Below the pieces are notes generated by a model. That model was not told the DNA's origin, made no database searches, and worked only from the letters and a program-made list of their open reading frames with translations. Both the position numbers and the translations under genes were made by a program. A stretch of 64,000 bases of DNA from Bifidobacteriaceae bacterium (GTDB lineage: Bacteria; Actinomycetota; Actinomycetes; Actinomycetales; Bifidobacteriaceae), in the NCBI GenBank assembly GCA_022651005.1, contig JALCQD010000001.1, positions 496,001 to 560,000 of the forward strand. Reading direction: 5' to 3'. Position 1 is the first letter of the stretch. Each line of letters opens with the position of its first letter. Positions 35,215 through 44,327 of this stretch are shown one piece after another.

Positions 35215-36360
35215 TCAGTCGACGTCGATGCCGACCGCCTCGTCCACAGAGTTGAATCCGTCAGCGCGGAGGAGATCCGCAAGGCCACGCTTCAATGTGG
35301 TGATGTTCTGTGGGCCGCGGTACATCAGTGACGACACGAACATCACGAGACTGGAGCCCTTGCGAATCTTGCGGTAGGCCTGCTCACGTGTGAAGACTCC
35401 ACCGACGCCCGCGATGGCGAGCTTGTCGCCATAATCGCGGTAGGTGCGTTCCACGAGATCGTCGCTGGCGGGCCCTGCCGGCATGCCGGAAAGGTTGCCT
35501 TCCCAGTTCTCGGGGATGTCAAGTCCCGTACGGTCCTTGCGGAGATTCGCGATGGTGACGCCGTCCACCTTGTGTTCCACGAGCACGTCGAGGAGGTCGC
35601 GGAACTCAGGCCACGCTTTGTCTTGCGGCATCTTCACCAGAACTGGCTGGTCGTGCGTCACTGTGTCGAGTACATCGAAGAGCTTGTCCAGATTGGTGGG
35701 ATCCACGAAGCGTTCCCCCACGCGAGTGTTCGGGCAAGAGATGTTGACCTCGATCATGTGGGAGCGATTCGCGGCACGCTCCATCGAAATGCGGTAGTCC
35801 TCGATGCCTTCGGCGTCGTCGCGAGTCAAATTATCATTCGTACGGGCGATGGATACCGAAAGACGCATGGTCTTCGATTGTGTATACGCCTTTTCGACGC
35901 GACGAATGACCTTCTCTGAACCGTCGTTGGCGAGACCCACATGCACCATCATCGACGCGTATTGCGGTAGTCTGTGGAACCACGGGCGAGGATTCCCTTC
36001 GCTTGGACGCGCGGTGGTTGAGCCGACAGTCTCGAAGCCGAAACCTGCCGCCTCGAGCACTGTGGGAAGATCACAGTTCTTGTCGAGACCGGCGCTCAAA
36101 CCGAAGGGATTGTCGAAGTCGACTCCCATCACATTTGTCTCAAGGATGGGATCCGTGTAGTCAATCATCTCGCGCAGCAACCACATGAGTGGCGCTATCT
36201 TGCCGGAGTCACGGCCGAACGTCATGGTAGCCTCGTGCGCCTTGTCGGGCGTCATCGCGAAGACCGCCTTCTTGACGCCGTATTTGTAGGCAGTCTGGAA
36301 GAGAGCCGTCGACACTTTGTTCACGCTATTGTGGACCGCAGATTCAGAGACGTATGTCAT
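35215..36360 (-). CDS. pyrD: Dihydroorotate dehydrogenase, class 2-like with active-site Cys
   Basis: A 381-residue flavoprotein oxidising dihydroorotate to orotate in pyrimidine synthesis. The scaffold is class 2: an N-terminal helical extension (residues 1-60), the FMN-contacting NPFGLSAGLDKNCDLPTVLEAAGFGFETVGSTTARPSEGNPRPWFHRL, and a C-terminal phosphate site VMFVSSLMYRGP. In the active-site loop the usual class 2 base Ser (NVSSPNT) is replaced by Cys209 (NISCPNT), the base of class 1 enzymes. I place the start at the ATG at 36360; the frame is open to 36420. It is convergent with the old-yellow-enzyme gene. Confidence 0.93.
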   Translation of the reverse strand: MTYVSESAVHNSVNKVSTALFQTAYKYGVKKAVFAMTPDKAHEATMTFGRDSGKIAPLMWLLREMIDYTDPILETNVMGVDFDNPFGLSAGLDKNCDLPTVLEAAGFGFETVGSTTARPSEGNPRPWFHRLPQYASMMVHVGLANDGSEKVIRRVEKAYTQSKTMRLSVSIARTNDNLTRDDAEGIEDYRISMERAANRSHMIEVNISCPNTRVGERFVDPTNLDKLFDVLDTVTHDQPVLVKMPQDKAWPEFRDLLDVLVEHKVDGVTIANLRKDRTGLDIPENWEGNLSGMPAGPASDDLVERTYRDYGDKLAIAGVGGVFTREQAYRKIRKGSSLVMFVSSLMYRGPQNITTLKRGLADLLRADGFNSVDEAVGIDVD

Positions 36361-36416
36361 GGCTCTATTGTTGCACAATCTCTGTGAGAATCTGCGGCTC
36401 TTAATAATGCTATATT

Positions 36417-37472
36417 TCACATTCTCAACGAGTCTACTGCGGACAGCACAGCCTCCTCGTTTGTATGTTTAGGAGTCCATCCGAGGAGATCCTGCGCGCG
36501 TTGCGTACTGACTTTCCGGCTGAGGGAAAGCATGAGATGAGCTTCACGCGCCTCCTCAGAGAAGGGGGAAGCCAACGTAACAAGCGTGTTCGGCAGGCGT
36601 TTTTGCGAAACGGCAGCGGCACGTTCAGGACGCTCGCGACGGATGAGATCGGCGATCTGTGGCATGGATATCGAGCCGTCGGCACTTGCAATGAATCTAC
36701 TGCCTGGAGCGTTCGGGGACTGGAGCGCACGCACGTGCAGAGCCGCCGCGTCTCGAACATCGATCACATTGAGGTTGATATTCGGAATGCGGACCATCGA
36801 ACCATTGAGAATATTCTTCAGAATGCCAAAACTTCCGGAAACGTGGTGCCCCAGCGCAGGACCAAACATTGCGACGGGGTTTACTGTGACGAACTCAAGC
36901 GGTGAGACACTGCCCGCTGTCTGCCTGCCTATCTGCCGCACATAATCCCAGGCTCTCTTTTCCGCAATCAATTTGGACTTCTCATAGGGAGAGAGGCCAC
37001 GTTCGGACTCATCGGTCCAATCATTCTCAGTGGTTGTGCGCGACAGGTCTTTATTGCTGAAGCCGACGGCTCCGAAATTTCCCGTCATAACGACGCGACC
37101 CACGTGAGCATCTTTCGCCGCACGCAGGATCCGCAGTGTGCCATCAGTGGCCGCGTGCATGTCCGCGTCGGTGGGAACATATTTTTTACCACCCGCGCCG
37201 GAACCCGGGAACACGGGAGAAGCAACGCTCATGACGCTGTCGACACCTTTCATCGCTGCAGCCCATCCGGAGTCGCCCATGAGATCGGCTTGCGCAAAAG
37301 TCAACCGTTCAAGGTGAGGAGTCGCAACGCCGCCCAATGTTTCTTTAATGACTTTCCCCTGAGAAAGGGAGCGAACCGTGGCGCGCACAGCATACCCCTG
37401 CTCGAGAAGTTGACGGGTGATGTGCAATGCCAAGAATCCGTTGCCGCCAGTTACCAAAGTTGTATCAGTCAT
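36417..37472 (-). CDS. NAD-dependent epimerase/dehydratase family reductase (dihydroflavonol-reductase-like)
   Basis: A 351-residue extended short-chain dehydrogenase. The N-terminal Rossmann loop is LVTGGNGFLALHITRQLLEQGYAVRATVRS, typical of NADPH-dependent dihydroflavonol reductase-like aldehyde/ketone reductases. The catalytic Tyr-Lys pair lies in LSPYEKSKLIAEKRAW. Substrate unknown. It starts at an ATG at 37472 after AGAAAGACTG and is divergent from a MerR regulator whose candidate operator lies in the 142-base gap, so it is probably induced by a reactive small molecule. Confidence 0.9.
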   Translation of the reverse strand: MTDTTLVTGGNGFLALHITRQLLEQGYAVRATVRSLSQGKVIKETLGGVATPHLERLTFAQADLMGDSGWAAAMKGVDSVMSVASPVFPGSGAGGKKYVPTDADMHAATDGTLRILRAAKDAHVGRVVMTGNFGAVGFSNKDLSRTTTENDWTDESERGLSPYEKSKLIAEKRAWDYVRQIGRQTAGSVSPLEFVTVNPVAMFGPALGHHVSGSFGILKNILNGSMVRIPNINLNVIDVRDAAALHVRALQSPNAPGSRFIASADGSISMPQIADLIRRERPERAAAVSQKRLPNTLVTLASPFSEEAREAHLMLSLSRKVSTQRAQDLLGWTPKHTNEEAVLSAVDSLRM

Positions 37473-37534
37473 CGTCAGTCTTTCTCTGTGCTAAATATCT
37501 TTCGATCGAATGTGCTTATGATGACGACGCTAAA

Positions 37535-37554
37535 CCCTCGACCTCACTCGAGGG
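37535..37554. promoter_or_regulatory. Candidate MerR-type operator
   Basis: A dyad of 7-base arms, CCCTCGA-CCTCAC-TCGAGGG, in the divergent gap between the reductase and MerR genes. On the minus strand it is overlapped by TTGCCC and a weak TAGCGT separated by about 19 bases, the long spacer typical of MerR-controlled promoters. Confidence 0.55.
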
Positions 37555-37614
37555 CAAGCAGAAGAGACGGAAAGCGAAGAACCGTCATTTACACATCGGC
37601 AAACGGAGCCTCAC

Positions 37615-38064
37615 ATGACATATTCCATCAAGGACGTTTCAGAGAGAACGGGACTCAGCATCTACACGCTGCGCTACTACGACAAGCAGGGACTGCTGCC
37701 CTTCGTGGCACGCAACTCTGCCGGCTACCGCGAGTTCACCGACGGGGATCTCCTGCTGCTTCACACAATTTGTTGCCTCAAGAACACAGGAATGAAAATT
37801 AGCGATATCCGCCGTTACATCGACTTCGTGATGGAGGGACCTTCCAGCGTTGCACACCGCCGCGCACTTTTGGAATCGCACCGTGCCGCCGTTCAGAAAC
37901 AGCTCGTTCTTGTCCGAAACAACCTGAAAGAGATCGATGCTAAGCTCGCCATTTACTCCGCTCCGGACGCAGCAGCTAAGGTGTCACAAGAATTGCAGGC
38001 AGCAGTTGGCGAAAAGACGCGACTCGGGCTCGCCAACACCTTCGAAAAAGCGTCTGCGGCATAG
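37615..38064 (+). CDS. MerR family transcriptional regulator
   Basis: A 149-residue regulator. The MerR winged helix is complete (YSIKDVSERTGLSIYTLRYYDKQGLLPFVARNSAGYREFTDGDL), followed by the dimerisation coiled coil (about residues 80-120). The two cysteines in TICCLKNTG are buried-helix positions rather than a metal-binding C-terminal loop, so metal sensing is unlikely; aromatic or electrophile sensing is more plausible. It is divergent from the reductase gene it probably controls and ends eight bases from the trmB stop without a visible terminator. Confidence 0.92.
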   Translation: MTYSIKDVSERTGLSIYTLRYYDKQGLLPFVARNSAGYREFTDGDLLLLHTICCLKNTGMKISDIRRYIDFVMEGPSSVAHRRALLESHRAAVQKQLVLVRNNLKEIDAKLAIYSAPDAAAKVSQELQAAVGEKTRLGLANTFEKASAA

Positions 38065-38072
38065 GGAAGCAC

Positions 38073-38897
38073 TCACGCCTTGCGATAGGTGAAATCGTGA
38101 ACCGTGTGATTTTTCTCAAGGCCCTTGCGCTCGAAGCTGGTGAGAACGCGCCCCTCGAAGCGCTCTGATTCAGGGAATTCCGCATGAGGAAGGTCGGCGG
38201 CATCATCAGCGTTGCCCTTGCCAACGTGCTCCGTGGCAAGGCTCACACTTTTCGTTCCTTCGTTTGCGAAGCCGTGCGCCTCATCCATGACCTCATGGAC
38301 GTGAAGGGCATAATCGTCAATGTCGGTGGCGATGCGCCACATGCCGCCGGGTACCAAGGCCGTGCGAATGGCCTGCGCCAAAGCCGGCTGCACAATGCGG
38401 CGCTTGTGGTGCTTCATTTTGGGCCACGGATCCGGGAAATAGGTCCACACTTCTTTGGCGATGTCGGGAGCGAGAGCATGTTCGAAGAGATCCGCCGCAT
38501 CGACCTGAGCGATGCGGAGATTTTCTATGGAGTGTTTGCCCGCGCGCAGAAGCGTGTGCGCAACACCGGGGTCGTACACCTCGAGTGCGAGATAATTTAC
38601 CGCGGGATTGGCGAGCGCAGCCGCCGCGATGTTCTCGCCTTGACCCGTGCCGATTTCGATGATGAGCGGATTCGTATTCCCCCAATGCGCTTGAACGTAG
38701 TCCGCATCGAAAACGAAATCAGGGCTCACGCTCAATTCTCCACCGTCCGGGTTGCGAGCGATGTCGAGAAGATAGTGTCGGGCGTAATCGTCCCACGCCT
38801 TTTGCAACTTCGGAGGAAGCTTGGAGGTGCGACGTACGAAAGAGACGACGCCGCGATGGGCGAATTGTTGACCGCGATCTACTGAAACCTCTGCCAT
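38073..38897 (-). CDS. trmB: tRNA (guanine-N(7)-)-methyltransferase
   Basis: A 274-residue SAM-dependent enzyme that methylates G46 of tRNA. The SAM site is [20 protein letters not shown], and the family hallmark is [23 protein letters not shown]. The N-terminal Arg-rich region ([20 protein letters not shown]) and the C-terminal [22 protein letters not shown] are also characteristic. The ATG at 38897 has AGGAAGG upstream; the open frame to 39008 is not supported. It is convergent with the MerR gene and lies 137 bases downstream of the HNH nuclease gene. Confidence 0.96.
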   Translation of the reverse strand: MAEVSVDRGQQFAHRGVVSFVRRTSKLPPKLQKAWDDYARHYLLDIARNPDGGELSVSPDFVFDADYVQAHWGNTNPLIIEIGTGQGENIAAAALANPAVNYLALEVYDPGVAHTLLRAGKHSIENLRIAQVDAADLFEHALAPDIAKEVWTYFPDPWPKMKHHKRRIVQPALAQAIRTALVPGGMWRIATDIDDYALHVHEVMDEAHGFANEGTKSVSLATEHVGKGNADDAADLPHAEFPESERFEGRVLTSFERKGLEKNHTVHDFTYRKA

Positions 38898-39034
38898 GTG
38901 CACCTTCCTCGTATCGAGCCTCTCCAGAGTAATCGAAGCTCCACCCCAAGCCCAAAATCTCTGTTGCCGCTGCCCTACTATCCGGCCGGCCGGCCACATT
39001 GCTGCCATCTCGCGGGCGAGGCCTCACTCTACCG

Positions 39035-39775
39035 TCAACGCTTCGGCACAGCCTCACCGGGGCACCCGTGCAGCACCTTGAGCATCGTCTCTTTCTCAGA
39101 GGGCGTCACGCTGAGCTCATACTTGGCCTTCACGCCGATCTGGCGAGCCACGTAGTCGCACTGAAAACTCGTGTTTGGGGGAAGCCAGTAGGCTGCGGAG
39201 GCGTCGGATTTGTCCTCGTTTGCGGGGCCGTCCACTGCCAGCATGTTGTATGAGTCGTTGCCGTACTTGTACAGTTCTGTGGAAGTCCATGTGCTCGCGC
39301 CGGATTTCCACGCGTCACTGAGCGCCACCACATGGTCAATCTGCACCGCAGTACTCGTCTTCACGCCGCGCACGAAATGGATGATCTTGCCGGTATACGG
39401 GTCATCCAAGGTCCCTGTTTTGATCTTGCATTCTCCCGGGCCCGTATGTGTGATGTCAGTGAGATCTCGCGCCAGCACGTCTTCCCGAATGGTGCAGCCA
39501 TCCCCATTTGAGTCAACCTTTTGGTATCCGAACAGCTCGCGGTCATATGTCTTCTTCGGGCGGCGGGAGTCGGACACCGACAACGTTTCCAAGGTCTCGG
39601 CAGCATCGCCAACAGCGTGATACTCCCCCGTGAGTTTGCCCACGCTCGGCGACAACTTGGGGAGAAGCAGCCCGATCGTCACACCCACCAACACCGCAAG
39701 TACCACGAAGCTCAGCACGCGCTCCAGCGTGCTCGTGCGCTTGAAGCCGCGCCCGTAATGCCTTCTTTTAGGCAT
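39035..39775 (-). CDS. Membrane-anchored HNH endonuclease (DUF1524/GmrSD-type C-terminal)
   Basis: A 246-residue protein with one N-terminal transmembrane helix (about residues 20-40) and an extracytoplasmic HNH domain: IDHVVALSDAWKSGASTW, then YNMLAVDGPANEDKSDASAAYWLPPN and a C-terminal QCDYVARQIGVKAKYELSVTPSE. The histidine of IDHVV and the paired Asn/His positions match the DUF1524-type nuclease signature common in actinobacterial secreted nucleases. Four cysteines (CTIREDV, ECKIKT, QCDYV, HGCPGE) could form disulfides outside the cell. Its start overlaps the aldo-keto reductase stop by eight bases, with no Shine-Dalgarno, so it is probably translationally coupled. Confidence 0.87.
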   Translation of the reverse strand: MPKRRHYGRGFKRTSTLERVLSFVVLAVLVGVTIGLLLPKLSPSVGKLTGEYHAVGDAAETLETLSVSDSRRPKKTYDRELFGYQKVDSNGDGCTIREDVLARDLTDITHTGPGECKIKTGTLDDPYTGKIIHFVRGVKTSTAVQIDHVVALSDAWKSGASTWTSTELYKYGNDSYNMLAVDGPANEDKSDASAAYWLPPNTSFQCDYVARQIGVKAKYELSVTPSEKETMLKVLHGCPGEAVPKR

Positions 39776-40712
39776 ACGTGAACGTCATAGGATCGTGACC
39801 GGCACGCGTATCGGAGTCCAACGCGTCGATGGCTGCGTGTTCGTCTGGTGTGAGCGCAAAGTCCATCAGATGAAGGTTTTCGATCTGGCGCTCACGATGC
39901 ACCGACTTGGGAATGATGATTGTCTCGTTTTCGATATGCCAGCGCAGAATCACCTGTGCCACAGAAACGTGCAACGGTCCACCGTCACGCCCCTCTCCCA
40001 CGCTGTGCGCGGCGGCGATACGATCAAGCACACCGTTGCCTGCCTTCAGATCAGCACCACGCGCGATGGGCGAATATGCCTCGACCGCGATTCCCTTCGC
40101 ACGGCAAAAGTCCACTACCTCGCGTTGCTGCCATGTGGGGTGCAGCTCAATTTGATTGACGGCCGGGTACTCCCCCGTCTCCTTGTGCAACCGTTCCAGA
40201 TGCTCGGGAAGGAAATTGCACACACCAAGCGTCTTCACCCGGCCCTCGTCGCGCAGCTTCGTGAAAGCCCTCCACGTTTCCCCGGAACGCCAATCGAACG
40301 GCGTGGGCCAGTGAATCATATACATGTCAACATATTCGAGACGCAACAGCCCGAGTTGACGATCAAAAGCCTTGAGCGCCGAGTCATATCCTTGCTCGGA
40401 GTCCTTGAGTTTCGTGGTGACCCACACGCTTTTACGCGCAGAGCCTGCGGCGAAGCCAGAGGCCTCCAGTGCCTCGCCCACTTCCGCCTCGTTGCCGTAC
40501 CCGGCCGCCGCGTCGATGTGCCGGTAGCCCACCTCGATGGCGGACTCCACAACTGGCTGCGTCTGCGCATTCTCCACGCGCAGCACGCCCAACCCAATTT
40601 GGGGGATCGCGGCACCGTTGGAGAGCTTCACCATCGGAACGTCCGACGGCAGCGACGATTCCGCAGGGTCAGCGAGGCGAGGAAACTGTTTTTCTGGAAG
40701 TTCGGAAGTCAT
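39768..40712 (-). CDS. Aldo/keto reductase
   Basis: A 314-residue NADPH-dependent reductase of the 2,5-diketo-gluconate/aldehyde reductase group. The catalytic tetrad is visible: Asp in YRHIDAAAGYGNE with Tyr, Lys in VTTKL, and His in MYMIHWPTP. The cofactor site is IIPKSVHRERQIENL. It begins at an ATG at 40712. It is the upstream member of a two-gene unit with the HNH nuclease, an unusual pairing. Substrate unknown. Confidence 0.94.
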   Translation of the reverse strand: MTSELPEKQFPRLADPAESSLPSDVPMVKLSNGAAIPQIGLGVLRVENAQTQPVVESAIEVGYRHIDAAAGYGNEAEVGEALEASGFAAGSARKSVWVTTKLKDSEQGYDSALKAFDRQLGLLRLEYVDMYMIHWPTPFDWRSGETWRAFTKLRDEGRVKTLGVCNFLPEHLERLHKETGEYPAVNQIELHPTWQQREVVDFCRAKGIAVEAYSPIARGADLKAGNGVLDRIAAAHSVGEGRDGGPLHVSVAQVILRWHIENETIIIPKSVHRERQIENLHLMDFALTPDEHAAIDALDSDTRAGHDPMTFTYA

Positions 40713-40902
40713 GATTTCAGAGTAGCGAAGCGCTCGGAAGTTAGCAGAAAAATCGGTGCGTAGTGGAAAACTCGGCTCACCGTGTGAACGTTGCGCTCAG
40801 AATTCGATTCACTGTCAGCGAGTTCACCGCTCTTCAGTCTTTCTCGTTAGAATGGCGTGCAGAGACTAGCGATGATCATGAGAACGAGCAAGAGGGAAGT
40901 CA

Positions 40903-41832
40903 ATGACGGAAGATTCGAGTATCGGCGCGCCGTTCTCTGACGTTGCTGCCGACACGATCAGTGAAGGCGACAATTCCATGAACGCCAATGACTCAGCGTC
41001 TGCTGAATCTTCTTCCTCTCTTCCTCACCGTGCCGCGCGTCCGCCCAAGAATAGCTTCTGGAATTTCAAAAAACGGTATCAGGCACTGACCTCGACACAG
41101 CGTAACGTCGTCAATCACAGCATTATCGCGGCTGTACTCGCCGCCGTCTCTATATTCTTTTCGCTGTGTGATTTGTTGCGCGCCATTGCGCCCGATCTTC
41201 TCCTGCGTTTCTCCCAACCGCTGTATTTCGCACCGTACATGGTGGTCACGCTCATCGCTGGTGATCTTGCACTGTTCGTGGCTCTCATGGGAATCCAAGC
41301 TTCGCTTGACGGGCGGACGCGATATCACGGCAACCGCGCCGCACTGATCGTCACCATTGTGTCCATCGTCTTTGCGGTTACCGGAGGAGTACTTGCGCAG
41401 GCGTACCCAGAAGGCGTGATTTCCGACGACAATTCCTACCGAGCCCCCGTACAGAACCCGGCCGTTATGGAAAGTACCGTCGAGAAGGCCGCCGGAGTCT
41501 GCGATTCCGGCTGGGCCTCATTGGAGACCACCACGTACTACGGAACTGAATACGTGGCCTCCTGCCAGACGAATCACACAGCTATTATTGTTTTTGAGAA
41601 CTCGGCCGACGCGGATCTGGGCCTTGCCCGAATTCAAGAGTCTGCTCTCAAGCATATTTATGGCACAAACGGCGACGCGTCCGACAAGAAGGCACAGGCT
41701 GAGGGCTTCAGCGCACTCAACGGTTCGCGCTGGTCCATCATCGGCCCCACAGGCGCCATCTACACGCTGCAGCAGCAGTGGGACGGCACCGTGGTGGATC
41801 TCAAGGCCAGATTGCATACGATGCTGGATTAG
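40903..41832 (+). CDS. Membrane protein of unknown function
   Basis: A 309-residue protein. A Ser/Ala-rich cytoplasmic region (residues 1-70) is followed by three predicted transmembrane helices (about residues 73-92, 103-128 and 142-164), then an extracytoplasmic domain of about 140 residues with two cysteines (AGVCDSGW, ASCQTNHT) that may form a disulfide. No family is recognised; the third helix is followed by a short Tyr/Pro linker. Start at 40903 after AGAGGGAAG. It is divergent from the aldo-keto reductase and convergent with araA through a shared terminator. Confidence 0.75.
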   Translation: MTEDSSIGAPFSDVAADTISEGDNSMNANDSASAESSSSLPHRAARPPKNSFWNFKKRYQALTSTQRNVVNHSIIAAVLAAVSIFFSLCDLLRAIAPDLLLRFSQPLYFAPYMVVTLIAGDLALFVALMGIQASLDGRTRYHGNRAALIVTIVSIVFAVTGGVLAQAYPEGVISDDNSYRAPVQNPAVMESTVEKAAGVCDSGWASLETTTYYGTEYVASCQTNHTAIIVFENSADADLGLARIQESALKHIYGTNGDASDKKAQAEGFSALNGSRWSIIGPTGAIYTLQQQWDGTVVDLKARLHTMLD

Positions 41833-41867
41833 CCCTACCCCGGCTCCAGAACAATTCTCTCACAACA

Positions 41868-41911
41868 AGAAGAGCCCGACCACCTGCACCAGGCAGGGGT
41901 CGGGCTCTTCT
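41868..41911. terminator. Bidirectional terminator between the membrane protein gene and araA
   Basis: A perfect 14-bp stem (AGAAGAGCCCGACC with its complement, arms 41868-41881 and 41898-41911) encloses a 16-base loop. A-rich left and T-rich right flanks serve both convergent transcripts. Confidence 0.85.
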
Positions 41912-41919
41912 CTATCGCA

Positions 41920-43434
41920 TCAGAACTTCTCGTTGAGGCGGTAGAACACCTCGTTGACGCGCAGATCCTGTTCGAACTGCGGAACGGTGGTGTTCTCGTC
42001 GATGGTGGCGAGTTCGACGCCTGCGATGCGGGCGAAGTCCTCCCACACCTCACGACCAACGGACGTCGTCATGCAGGTGTGGTGTGCAGCGCCAGCGGTG
42101 AGCCAGGACTGAGCCGACACCTTCAGAGACGGGCGCGGTGCCCAGAGCGCACGCGGCGTCGGCAGCGCCTTGAGGGAGCCGTCGGGCTCCACAACGTCCA
42201 CCACGTTCATGACGAGGCGGAAGCGCTCACGCATATCGGCCATGGAGACCACCACAACATCCTTCTTGGGCTTCACAGTGAAGACGATGCGGACGGGATC
42301 TTCCTTGCCGCCAATGCCGAGCGGGTGAATCTCGAGCTTCGGCTTGTCAACGGTTCCGAGAGCAGGATTGACCTCGAGCATGTGCGAACCGAGGATCTTC
42401 TCCTTGCCTGGGACCCAGTTGTAGGAGTAGTCCTCCATCAACGAGGCGCCACCGTCGAGACCATAGCCCATCACGTTGCCGATGCGCACCATGACGGAGG
42501 TCTTCCAGTCGCCTTCTGCAGAGAAGCCGTAGCCGAGCTCCATGAGGCGCTGTGCTCCCACACCAGGCAGCTGATGGAGGGCGCCAAGGTCCTCGAAGTT
42601 GTCAACGGCTGCAGTGGCACCGTTAGCGTCGAGCATGTGACGCATGCCGAGCTCTTCGCGGGCGGCGGTGACAAGGGAATCGTAACGGTCGCCGAGCAGC
42701 TCGGGGGCAACGTCGTATTCCTTCTTGTACTCCTCGATGAGCTCCTTCACTTCGTCGTCCGTGACGGCGTTGACGGCGTCAACAAGCTCGTTGACGGGCC
42801 AGGTGTTGACGGAGACGCCGAACACGCGCTCGGCCTCGGTCTTGTCGCCCTCGGTGACGGCGACGTTGCGCATGTTGTCTCCCCAACGCATCACCTTCAT
42901 GGTGTTGGCGGCATCCCAGCCAGCGCAGGCGCGTGACCAGGTGCCGATCTTCTCGGCGACCTCAGGATCTGTGTAGTGACCCACAACGATCTTGCGACGA
43001 ATGCCGAGGCGGGTGACGATGTAACCGAACTCGCGGTCACCGTGTGCCGACTGGTTGAGGTTCATGAAGTCCATATCCATGGTCTCCCACGGAATCTCCA
43101 AGTGATGCTGGGTATTGAGCTGAAGCAACGGCTTCTTGAGCTGCTCCAGGCCACGGATCCACATCTTGGCGGGGCTGAAGGTGTGCATCCAGGCCACAAC
43201 GCCAATGCAGTTGGGATCGGCGGAAGCGGCGATCATGAACTCCTTGATGGAGTCAGAGTCCTTCAGCGTAGGCTTGAGCACCACGGGGAAGGGAATCTTG
43301 CCGGAAGCGTTGAGCGTGTCGGCGATGTCCTTCGATTGTGCGGCGACCTCGCGCAAGGTGTCTTCACCGTAAAGGTCCTGCGAACCGACGGCGAACCAGA
43401 TTTCCTTGCCTTCGAACGGGTTTCCAAGTGACAT
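41920..43434 (-). CDS. araA: L-arabinose isomerase
   Basis: A 504-residue enzyme converting L-arabinose to L-ribulose. Family landmarks are [21 protein letters not shown] at the N-terminus, [47 protein letters not shown], and the metal-binding residues in [12 protein letters not shown] and [11 protein letters not shown]. The ATG at 43434 has AAGGAAC seven bases upstream. Third gene of the araB-araD-araA cluster; a branched intergenic RNA element of about 90 bases separates it from araD. Confidence 0.97.
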   Translation of the reverse strand: MSLGNPFEGKEIWFAVGSQDLYGEDTLREVAAQSKDIADTLNASGKIPFPVVLKPTLKDSDSIKEFMIAASADPNCIGVVAWMHTFSPAKMWIRGLEQLKKPLLQLNTQHHLEIPWETMDMDFMNLNQSAHGDREFGYIVTRLGIRRKIVVGHYTDPEVAEKIGTWSRACAGWDAANTMKVMRWGDNMRNVAVTEGDKTEAERVFGVSVNTWPVNELVDAVNAVTDDEVKELIEEYKKEYDVAPELLGDRYDSLVTAAREELGMRHMLDANGATAAVDNFEDLGALHQLPGVGAQRLMELGYGFSAEGDWKTSVMVRIGNVMGYGLDGGASLMEDYSYNWVPGKEKILGSHMLEVNPALGTVDKPKLEIHPLGIGGKEDPVRIVFTVKPKKDVVVVSMADMRERFRLVMNVVDVVEPDGSLKALPTPRALWAPRPSLKVSAQSWLTAGAAHHTCMTTSVGREVWEDFARIAGVELATIDENTTVPQFEQDLRVNEVFYRLNEKF

Positions 43435-43502
43435 TTTTGTTCCTTACTTCATTGTTGGGATTGGGTGTGAGTGAAAGAGTGCGATTCACACAGTAAAGAT
43501 GT

Positions 43503-43592
43503 GGCGTGATGCGGGCGTCACCAAGGCGCGCGAGCGAAGGCGTACGAAGGTACGTCGAGCAAGCAGCAACGCCGGTGACGCTCCATCACGAC
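43503..43592 (-). repeat. Branched inverted-repeat element between araD and araA
   Basis: Outer arms of about 19-20 bases (43503-43522 with 43574-43592) pair with a few mismatches. The interior holds a perfect CGTAC-GAAG-GTACG hairpin at 43541-43554 and GC-rich flanks. The element abuts the araD stop codon. It could be a palindromic mobile repeat or an RNA processing/attenuation site tuning araA expression. Confidence 0.6.
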
Positions 43593-44282
43593 TCATCTTT
43601 GGCCGTACACGTTCTGGTAACGGTCGTTGAGCGCGTCAATGTCTTCCTGGGCAATGGGAATGATGTCGCCGAGCTGACGAGCGACCCACATGGTCTTGGC
43701 AACCTCTTCCGTCATTGCGGCGGCCTTGACTGCGGACTCCGCGTCCTTGCCGATGGTGAAAGGACCATGGTTCTGCATGAGGACGGCCGGGGAATGAGGA
43801 TACTTCTCGAGGGTGGAGACGACGCCCTCGCCAATTGCTTCGGAGCCGATGAGGCGGAAGGGGCCGACCGGAACCGGGCCTCCAAACTCGTCGCCCATCA
43901 TGGTGAGACCGCAGGGAATCTCCTGCCCTGTGGCGGCCCACGCGGTTGCATAGGTGGAGTGAGTGTGCACCACGCCGTACACATCAGGGCGGTGACGGTA
44001 GATGTAGGCGTGCGATGCGGTGTCGGACGAGGCGGCCTGTCCGTCGACCACATTGCCGTCGAGATCGGTGACGACCATCGATTCAGGAGTCAGATGCTCG
44101 TAACGCACGCCGGAAGGCTTGATGACCATGAGATCCGCAGTGCGCAGGCGCTGCGACACATTGCCCGCTGTCCAGACCACGAGATTCCACTTGATGAGCT
44201 GGGCGTGCAGGGTGGCGACGACCTCGCGCACCTGCTTGACCTCGGCACGAACCTCGGGTGAATAATCATTCAACGTTGCCAT
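43593..44282 (-). CDS. araD: L-ribulose-5-phosphate 4-epimerase
   Basis: A 229-residue class II aldolase-type epimerase that makes D-xylulose-5-phosphate, which enters the bifid shunt. It has the zinc-site histidines in YGVVHTHSTYATAWAATG and the family LIKWNLVVWTAGNVSQRL, GVRYEHLTPESMVVTDL and AVLMQNHGPFTIGKDAESAVKAAAM. ATG at 44282 follows AAAGGAACC. It is 45 bases downstream of araB. Confidence 0.97.
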   Translation of the reverse strand: MATLNDYSPEVRAEVKQVREVVATLHAQLIKWNLVVWTAGNVSQRLRTADLMVIKPSGVRYEHLTPESMVVTDLDGNVVDGQAASSDTASHAYIYRHRPDVYGVVHTHSTYATAWAATGQEIPCGLTMMGDEFGGPVPVGPFRLIGSEAIGEGVVSTLEKYPHSPAVLMQNHGPFTIGKDAESAVKAAAMTEEVAKTMWVARQLGDIIPIAQEDIDALNDRYQNVYGQR

Positions 44283-44327
44283 AGGTGGTTCCTTTCATTA
44301 CTTTTCGTCTGTGTTCGAGTGCTAAGT

